38,851 nt of DNA from Muribaculaceae bacterium (GTDB lineage: Bacteria > Bacteroidota > Bacteroidia > Bacteroidales > Muribaculaceae): assembly GCA_029060725.1 (NCBI GenBank), contig JAIDTL010000035.1:95643-134493 (forward strand), given 5' to 3'. Shown here piece by piece: positions 33,469-38,851 of this stretch (positions within the stretch are counted from its first letter, which is position 1; each line of letters opens with the position of its first letter). Below the pieces are notes generated by a model that did not search any database, had not been told where the DNA came from, and worked only from the letters and a program-made list of their open reading frames with translations. A program made the translations under genes and the position numbers.

Positions 33469-35658
33469 ATGTCTGATTTAAGGTTTAAAAGCGTAGAGGA
33501 AGCTTCATCCCGCAAGCCGGTAGAAGTCAAGCTTCCAGATGAAAGCGTAGAAAAATACTACGCCAAGCAGGTCTTCAACCGCCAGAAAATGTTTGAATAC
33601 CTTCCGCAATCAACCTACCAAGCACTCGTAGACGCTATCGACAACAAGAAGCCACTAAGCTTGTCTCTTGCTGACAGTGTGGCAGAGGGTATGAAGAGAT
33701 GGGCTATCGACAACGGCGCCCGCCACTATACCCACTGGTTTCACCCCCTTACCGGTGGTACTGCCGAGAAGCATGACTCATTTATCGACCACAATGGCGA
33801 AGGAGGAGTAGTGACGGAATTTACAGGAAAATTACTTGTGCAACAAGAACCAGACGCATCATCATTCCCAAACGGAGGCATTCGCAATACATTTGAAGCT
33901 CGCGGATACTCTGCTTGGGATATTTCTTCTCCGGCATTTATCATCGGTGACACCCTTTGTATTCCTACAGTCTTCATTTCCTATACAGGAGAAAGCCTTG
34001 ATTACAAGACACCGCTTCTTAAAGCTCTTAATTCCGTCGACAAAGCAGCCACTCGAGTAGCTCGTTATTTTGATAAGAATGTCAAGCACGTGAAGTCGTA
34101 TCTTGGTTGGGAACAGGAATACTTCCTTGTGGATGAAGCTCTATATGCAGCACGCCCAGACCTCGTGATGACCGGCCGCACACTAATGGGACATGAATCA
34201 GCAAAAAACCAGCAACTTGAAGACCACTACTTCGGATCTATTCCGATGCGCGTTGCGGCGTTCATGCTCGATCTTGAAACGGAATGTCATAAATTAGGTA
34301 TTCCTGCTAAAACGCGTCATAATGAGGTAGCGCCAAATCAGTTTGAGCTTGCTCCAATTTTTGAGGAAGCAAATCTTGCCAACGACCATAACCAGCTTCT
34401 CATGAGCATTATGGCAGAAGTGGCACGTAAGCATAATTTCCGCGTTCTTCTTCACGAAAAACCTTTTGCCGGAATCAATGGCTCAGGAAAGCACAATAAT
34501 TGGAGTCTTGGCACTGACACCGGCGTTCTTCTATTTGCACCGGGCAAAACACCTGAACAGAACCTCCAATTTGTCACTTTCGTAGCCAATGTAATGGCTG
34601 CCGTACATAAGCACAACGCGCTTATGAAGGCTTCAATCATGACTGCTACCAATGCCCATCGTCTTGGTGCAAATGAAGCTCCTCCGGCAATCATTTCAAT
34701 GTTCCTTGGAAGTCAGCTAAGCCAAATACTTGATTCGATTGAGGCAACTGAAGAAGATGCTGTAATCAATTTTGATGGCAAAGGAAAAGTAAATCTTGAC
34801 ATTGCTCAGATTCCTGAGCTTATGATCGACAATACCGATCGTAACCGTACAAGTCCGTTTGCTTTCACCGGCAACCGTTTTGAATATAGAGCTGTCGGAA
34901 GTTCTGCCAACTGTGCATCAGCTTTGATCGCATTGAATGCTGCAGTTGCCGACCAATTGAATCAATTTGCTGATAGGGTAGATGCTCGGGTATCTGCAGG
35001 CGAACAGCTTAACCAAGCGATCTTTAAGGAGATGCGTCAACTCGTGATCGACTCCAAGGCAATCCATTTCGACGGGAATGGCTATAGCGACGAGTGGAAG
35101 AAAGAAGCCGCTCTAAGGGGTCTTGATGTTGAGTCAAGTGCTCCGCTTATGTATGATGCCTATACTCGTCCGGACTCTTTGGAATTGTTCCAACGCACAG
35201 GTGTCTTGACTCCTAAGGAAGTTGAAGCTCGTAATGAAGTGAAGTGGGAAATGTATAGTAAGAAAGTGCAGATTGAAAGCCGAGTGCTTGGCGATCTCGC
35301 CATCAACCATATTATCCCTGCTGCTACCCGCTATCAAAGTCTCCTTCTCGACAATGTTTACAAGATCAAGGAACTCTTCAAGGGTGACAAAATGGAAAAG
35401 ATTGCCGGTAATGATCTTGAAGCTATCGAGAAAATATCAGACTATATTGCTGCTATCAGAAAGGGTGTAGAAGACATGGTAGAAAAGCGCCATAAAGCTA
35501 ATCGTATGCCTGATGAGCGCAGCAAAGCCATCGCTTACCATGATGATATTGTGCCTGCAATGGAAGATATCAGAAAGAGCATCGATGCCCTTGAATTGAT
35601 GGTAGACAATGAAATCTGGCCGCTTCCAAAGTATCGCGAACTACTTTTCATACGATAA
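33469..35658 (+). CDS. glnN: Type III glutamine synthetase
   Basis: This enzyme makes glutamine from glutamate, ammonia and ATP in the cytoplasm. The 729-residue length separates GSIII from the roughly 450-470-residue GSI and GSII. Active-site landmarks are in order: GGTAEKHDSFIDH, SYLGWEQEYFLVD with the metal-binding glutamates, and EVAPNQFELAPIFEEAN. After these come the flap and ATP region, GINGSGKHNNWSLGTDTG, and then TNAHRLGANEAPPAI and NRTSPFAFTGNRFEYRAVG. GSIII is the usual main glutamine synthetase of Bacteroidales, and no GSI gene is in the window. It has its own promoter, a structured leader and a shared terminator, so it forms a single-gene unit. Confidence 0.95.
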   Translation: MSDLRFKSVEEASSRKPVEVKLPDESVEKYYAKQVFNRQKMFEYLPQSTYQALVDAIDNKKPLSLSLADSVAEGMKRWAIDNGARHYTHWFHPLTGGTAEKHDSFIDHNGEGGVVTEFTGKLLVQQEPDASSFPNGGIRNTFEARGYSAWDISSPAFIIGDTLCIPTVFISYTGESLDYKTPLLKALNSVDKAATRVARYFDKNVKHVKSYLGWEQEYFLVDEALYAARPDLVMTGRTLMGHESAKNQQLEDHYFGSIPMRVAAFMLDLETECHKLGIPAKTRHNEVAPNQFELAPIFEEANLANDHNQLLMSIMAEVARKHNFRVLLHEKPFAGINGSGKHNNWSLGTDTGVLLFAPGKTPEQNLQFVTFVANVMAAVHKHNALMKASIMTATNAHRLGANEAPPAIISMFLGSQLSQILDSIEATEEDAVINFDGKGKVNLDIAQIPELMIDNTDRNRTSPFAFTGNRFEYRAVGSSANCASALIALNAAVADQLNQFADRVDARVSAGEQLNQAIFKEMRQLVIDSKAIHFDGNGYSDEWKKEAALRGLDVESSAPLMYDAYTRPDSLELFQRTGVLTPKEVEARNEVKWEMYSKKVQIESRVLGDLAINHIIPAATRYQSLLLDNVYKIKELFKGDKMEKIAGNDLEAIEKISDYIAAIRKGVEDMVEKRHKANRMPDERSKAIAYHDDIVPAMEDIRKSIDALELMVDNEIWPLPKYRELLFIR

Positions 35659-35671
35659 GTATAGACATAAT

Positions 35672-35723
35672 AAAATAATAAGACTCCTAAACTTTCATTT
35701 AAGTTTAGGAGTCTTATTATTTT
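35672..35723. terminator. Bidirectional terminator hairpin
   Basis: The arms 35672-35694 and 35701-35723 are perfectly complementary over 23 bp, with a 6-base loop. The stem core (AGACTCCTAAACTT) is closed by A/T-rich outer pairs, giving U-rich ends on both strands. It lies between the convergent glnN and GIN-domain lipoprotein genes. Confidence 0.85.
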
Positions 35724-35747
35724 AGGTCTCTTTTGGGGGTGCCTAAG

Positions 35748-36596
35748 TTAATTTGCAAGTGTCAGATCTGAATAGCTTACTGAGCCACCCGAGGAAGAAT
35801 CTTGTTTGATAGAATCAGCTTTTCCTGAAAGGTTGATCTTGCCTCCACTTGATGCGGAAGCATTGATCTTGCCTACCGAAATGCCTGAAATGTTGACTGA
35901 TCCTGCACTGGATGCCTCGGCATAGATAGAAGATGCTACGACAGCGTTGATACTGATTGATGCTGAACTTGATGTCTCTAACTCAACATTACCTTTCATC
36001 TTTTTAATTTCAATTGAAGATGCACTTGACAATTCCGCGTCAAGATTACCGTTGAGATTTGAAATCTTTGCTGATGCAGCACTTGACAAATCTACGTCTA
36101 ATTTTTGGCATGTGATGTTGCCAACGTTAAAAGAGGAAGCACTGCTAAGATCGAGCTCAAAGTTTCCTTTCAATTTTAAATCACCTTCTACTGTCACATT
36201 CGCTGCTGATGATAGATCCACCTCACTCAGTGTCGGACTTGATACCTTAATTATAGATGGTCCTTGAATTTTAACATCCTTGTTGTTGTCATTGTAGTAG
36301 TAGACTTTTAAAGTCTTGTCCTTGACCTCTACCTTGAGATATTTTTCAGCAGATGGGGTAGTGGAGATATCAGCTACCCCGGTATTCTTACCTTGCACAT
36401 AGATCACCTTAATAGCTTGAGATGCCTCTATCTCACTGAAGTCTGTGATTTTTACACTTTTCTTTACTGTGGCTTCACCGTCATTGCCATTTAAGCTAAC
36501 ATTGTTTCCCGCAATCCCACTGATAGAGCAACCTGTCAGAAACAAAGTTGCGCAAATTGCTAATCCTGTTGTTAATCCTGTTATGTTCATAATCAT
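35748..36596 (-). CDS. GIN-domain (DUF2807-type) lipoprotein
   Basis: An envelope lipoprotein of unknown function; the family is often called head GIN domain or putative auto-transporter adhesin. The signal ends at a lipobox cysteine (LFLTGCSISG, about residue 23). The body is a series of eight imperfect repeats with a strong [D/E]xSSAxS pattern, for example VDLSSAANVTV, LDLSSASSFNV, VDLSSAASAKI, AELSSASSIEI and AEASSAGSVNI. These span about residues 125-275 and probably form turns of a beta-helix. Two starts are possible, ATG at 36596 or 36590; I kept the first. The gene follows the GntR gene after 81 bases and may be part of the same unit. Function not inferred further. Confidence 0.82.
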   Translation of the reverse strand: MIMNITGLTTGLAICATLFLTGCSISGIAGNNVSLNGNDGEATVKKSVKITDFSEIEASQAIKVIYVQGKNTGVADISTTPSAEKYLKVEVKDKTLKVYYYNDNNKDVKIQGPSIIKVSSPTLSEVDLSSAANVTVEGDLKLKGNFELDLSSASSFNVGNITCQKLDVDLSSAASAKISNLNGNLDAELSSASSIEIKKMKGNVELETSSSASISINAVVASSIYAEASSAGSVNISGISVGKINASASSGGKINLSGKADSIKQDSSSGGSVSYSDLTLAN

Positions 36597-36641
36597 TTAA
36601 TATTTGTCTCATATTAATAGACGCATGATATAGTGAAAATG

Positions 36642-36671
36642 TGACAATATTTGATAATTTTTTTATTGTCA
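36642..36671. other. 8-bp inverted repeat between the GntR and GIN genes
   Basis: TGACAATA (36642-36649) and TATTGTCA (36664-36671) are perfect inverted copies separated by 14 A/T-rich bases, just past the GntR stop (36678) on the minus strand. It could be a weak terminator, an operator for the GIN gene or chance. I see no TAnnTTTG box in the 81-base gap. Confidence 0.35.
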
Positions 36672-36677
36672 TTCGTC

Positions 36678-37052
36678 TTATATCATTTTTTTTGAGGATA
36701 AGAATTTCGCATACATATCGCGAAGCTGCTCAGGTGTGACTTCCAATACTGCCAATCGGGAAAAGAATAAATCACTTTCTTCGCCAAGCAATGTTTCGAG
36801 TCTTAACTTTCTGATTATCTCGACAGCGTCTTCCGTCACAAAAAATCCAAGTCCTCTTTTATTGAAAATTACCCCTTGTCGTTCAAGGATTTCGAAAGCT
36901 CTCGCCGCTGTCGCCGGATTCACTTGCTGCGACACAGCATATTCTCGCACACTCGGGATTCGTTCAAGCTTTCGGTAGTCTTCAAGAAGAATGCGGTCGC
37001 AAATCTGATCGGCAAGTCTTACATAAATAGGTCTATTGTCTGTCTGTATCAT
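36678..37052 (-). CDS. GntR-family transcriptional regulator, YtrA-like
   Basis: A short (124-residue) GntR regulator. The winged helix-turn-helix fills residues 1-80: PIYVRLADQICDRILLEDYR, IPSVREYAVSQQVNPATAA and RAFEILERQGVIFNKRGLG. The C-terminal tail is only about 45 residues and carries no large ligand-binding domain, which is the mark of the YtrA subfamily. Such regulators usually sit with, and repress, ABC transporter genes. Here it lies directly after the permease gene, 4 bases downstream, so it is cotranscribed and probably autoregulated. A palindrome at 38824-38847 upstream of the ATPase gene is the likely binding site. The inducer is unknown. Confidence 0.9.
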   Translation of the reverse strand: MIQTDNRPIYVRLADQICDRILLEDYRKLERIPSVREYAVSQQVNPATAARAFEILERQGVIFNKRGLGFFVTEDAVEIIRKLRLETLLGEESDLFFSRLAVLEVTPEQLRDMYAKFLSSKKMI

Positions 37053-37056
37053 ATCT

Positions 37057-37923
37057 TTATTTGGTCATAAACCTCTGGATTATCTGTGTATTCCTAAAGC
37101 GTCGCCATGCAATACACCAGCATGCAATATTTATGCAGGCAAGAATGACTACAACTATTAGAAATAAAATCCAGGCATTGTTCTTATCAAAATTGTCAAG
37201 GAATCTGAAGAAATTTTCCCAATTAATGTGCAAGGCTGCAAGAATCATAAGGGAAAGCGCTCCGGCCCATTCTATCACCATCATTACAACCCATGTCTTA
37301 ATCCATGAAAGTTTTGGCCATAGCGAGCTTCCAAGAGCATAAATAGAGTTGCCCAAAAAAGCCAAAAGTATTATTGACACGACGATGTATCCGGAGTATT
37401 CAAAGTCAATGAATTTTTTGAAGGCTTCTATACTCGGGCCCCATGCGCCAAATGCAATCTGGCAAATTCCTAATCCAATAAATAGACCAAGTAGCAAAAG
37501 AAGAGTTCCGCAAACAAAATAAGTAAGCAATCTGAGAGTGAACTTCTCTATTTGCGAAGCAGGAATCATAAGGGCTGATATGCGTTTCTTTTTTGAGCCG
37601 TAATTGCTGAAAGTAAGTGATCCGAGCACTGTAAGTCCAATTCCTAATATCCAAGCAGAAATCGCAAGATACATTGTTCCATAGCTCGTCTGGCGATCTA
37701 TGATAATCATGCTCACGTCTCTTCCAGTTAGTTCAGCCGTCTCTTTTAAGCCATGTATCGACATTCCGGCGTTGAAGCTAATGAGGAAAGCCAGCGCTGC
37801 AAACACACCGATTGCTGCTATGGCAAGTTTAATGTAATTGCCCCTATTGACTGTCAAGTCTGATTTTAGCAGAGCAGAGAAGCGTTCCGTTGAGAATGCT
37901 TTATTTGATTCTATTTTTTTCAT
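37057..37923 (-). CDS. ABC transporter membrane subunit (predicted)
   Basis: A 288-residue integral membrane protein with about six hydrophobic segments: 31-50, 84-105, 129-152, 175-197, 212-232 and 250-272. There is no ATP-binding motif, and it sits between an ABC ATPase gene (22 bases upstream) and the GntR gene (4 bases downstream). It is therefore most likely the permease of that transporter. The N-terminal FSALLKSDLTVNRGNYIKLA, a cytoplasmic amphipathic start before the first membrane span, is seen in ABC-2-type exporters of Bacteroidota. I do not recognise a family with confidence, and the substrate cannot be read. A role in antibiotic or peptide export is a common guess for such units and is not supported by sequence here. 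Confidence 0.7.
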   Translation of the reverse strand: MKKIESNKAFSTERFSALLKSDLTVNRGNYIKLAIAAIGVFAALAFLISFNAGMSIHGLKETAELTGRDVSMIIIDRQTSYGTMYLAISAWILGIGLTVLGSLTFSNYGSKKKRISALMIPASQIEKFTLRLLTYFVCGTLLLLLGLFIGLGICQIAFGAWGPSIEAFKKFIDFEYSGYIVVSIILLAFLGNSIYALGSSLWPKLSWIKTWVVMMVIEWAGALSLMILAALHINWENFFRFLDNFDKNNAWILFLIVVVILACINIACWCIAWRRFRNTQIIQRFMTK

Positions 37924-37945
37924 AATTGTATAAGTTAATGTAGTG

Positions 37946-38779
37946 TCATGCAGGGAAAGCGCTTATAGGTTTCCTGGTATAGATATAGTTGAAAAGGGCT
38001 TCGAGATTTACTTCGGTTTCCTGCTGGTCGGGTGTGCGCATCTTCATGTAGGCATAACCACCCATTATAGGCTCGCTCCAAATCACTCCTGTCTCAGGCA
38101 GCACCGGTGCAAGACCGAATATGAACTTCTCTTGAAGCGCTGCTATCGACTCGTCGAGTTGAATGCCGTTATTGTCCATAATCGTGACATGGTCGAGAAG
38201 TTGATCAAGGTCTCTCACCTGATGGGTAGAAATGATGATAGTGCGCTCATCATTCATTGTCTTGACAACGGCTTTTCTAAATTCACTTTTTCCTGGAATG
38301 TCAAGTCCGTTGGTTGGTTCATCCATCAATAGCACGGGAGTGTGGCAGGCAAGAGCGAATGCCAAGAATGCTTTCTTCTTTTGCCCCATCGAGAGAGAAC
38401 CAAGGTGAATATCCGGTGATAAATTAAAGTGGAAGAGAGCTTCCTTGAGAGACTCTTCTGAGAAATTTGGATAGAAAGGTGAATAAGCTCTGACGTATGC
38501 TTCCAGTGAGATTGCAGGAATGTCAATTTCCTCCGGCACAAGGAATATTTGGCTGAGGAATTCAGGATTCCTATCCCACGGAGTAAAATCATTGACATTG
38601 ACAGTTCCTTCAGTGGGCTTAAGAAGTCCTGAAATAAGATAAAGTAGAGTACTCTTGCCTGCACCGTTGGCTCCAAGTAAGCCTACAATCTTACCGGATG
38701 AGAGATCCATGCTGAAATCAGCTATGGAATCTCGTTTGCTTCCGGTGTAACGGTAAGATACATTTTTTAATGAAATCAT
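37946..38779 (-). CDS. ABC transporter ATP-binding protein
   Basis: This is the cytoplasmic motor subunit of an ABC transporter. The ATPase motifs are all visible: Walker A GLLGANGAGKST (about 33-44), Q-loop region FLSQIFLVPEE, signature LGSLSMGQKKKAFLA, Walker B VLLMDEPTNGLD and the switch histidine in IIISTHQVRDLD. The signature is LSMGQ instead of the standard LSGGQ. Length 277 residues, with a C-terminal tail of about 65 residues beyond the core. It is the first gene of the unit ATPase, permease, GntR. The start at 38779 is MISLKNVSYRY, as usual. A palindrome 45 bases upstream is the probable control site. Confidence 0.93.
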   Translation of the reverse strand: MISLKNVSYRYTGSKRDSIADFSMDLSSGKIVGLLGANGAGKSTLLYLISGLLKPTEGTVNVNDFTPWDRNPEFLSQIFLVPEEIDIPAISLEAYVRAYSPFYPNFSEESLKEALFHFNLSPDIHLGSLSMGQKKKAFLAFALACHTPVLLMDEPTNGLDIPGKSEFRKAVVKTMNDERTIIISTHQVRDLDQLLDHVTIMDNNGIQLDESIAALQEKFIFGLAPVLPETGVIWSEPIMGGYAYMKMRTPDQQETEVNLEALFNYIYTRKPISAFPA

Positions 38780-38823
38780 AATCTATAATTTTAATTAATA
38801 ACAACCATTTCGTTTATTGTAGT

Positions 38824-38847
38824 AGTGTATTGGTGTAGTAATACACT
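38824..38847 (-). promoter_or_regulatory. Palindromic operator candidate for the GntR regulator
   Basis: AGTGTATT (38824-38831) and AATACACT (38840-38847) are perfect inverted copies around an 8-base spacer (GGTGTAGT). The layout fits YtrA-type GntR operators, which recognise palindromes of this size near the transporter promoter. It lies 45 bases before the ATPase gene start. The -7 box would be at or just beyond the right edge of the window, so repression by overlap of the promoter cannot be confirmed. Confidence 0.6.
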
Positions 38848-38851
38848 GCAA

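Overview
The window looks like a chromosomal segment of a gut-type Bacteroidales bacterium, possibly Muribaculaceae. The evidence is a SusC/SusD-type glycan uptake locus, type III glutamine synthetase, many Bacteroidota-type promoters (TTTG, 19-21 nt, TAnnTTTG), and weak Shine-Dalgarno signals. The split glycine dehydrogenase (gcvPA/gcvPB) argues against the genus Bacteroides as I know it. No rRNA, tRNA, CRISPR array, integrase or insertion sequence is visible. Genes are densely packed and no gene-free stretch exceeds 300 bases.

Layout. (1) 86-5881, plus strand: a complete glycine cleavage operon (gcvT, gcvH, gcvPA, gcvPB, lpdA). The spacers after gcvT and gcvH carry unusual repeats. (2) 5883-19067: a surface-glycan island. 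It contains a glycosyltransferase abutting lpdA, a divergent pair of units (Stealth phosphotransferase plus GT2 on minus; two fucosyltransferase-like paralogues around a WbsX-type gene on plus), then a tight operon rfbF-rfbH-rfbG-SDR-TPP enzyme-GT2. That operon is predicted to make a CDP-3,6-dideoxyhexose. The acetolactate-synthase-like TPP enzyme suggests a branched, yersiniose-like sugar. (3) 19151-27915, minus strand: a small polysaccharide utilization locus (thioredoxin-like protein, SusE/F-like lipoprotein, SusC, SusD, GH30 lipoprotein). (4) 28035-29402, minus: Na+/H+ antiporter nhaA. (5) 29658-33272, plus: etfB-etfA-acyl-CoA dehydrogenase operon. (6) 33469-35658, plus: type III glutamine synthetase with a structured leader. 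(7) 35748-38779, minus: an ABC ATPase/permease/GntR unit followed by a GIN-domain (DUF2807-type) lipoprotein. A palindromic operator candidate lies at the right edge of the window.

How the parts work together. The glycine cleavage genes should form one functional complex. The rfb-type genes should form one nucleotide-sugar pathway whose product is probably used by a neighbouring glycosyltransferase. The Sus-like genes should bind, cut and import one glycan. The two ETF subunits should pass electrons to or from the adjacent dehydrogenase. Three convergent gene junctions are closed by long perfect hairpins that can terminate transcription from both sides. All functional names come from recognising motifs and family patterns by eye; no database search was possible.
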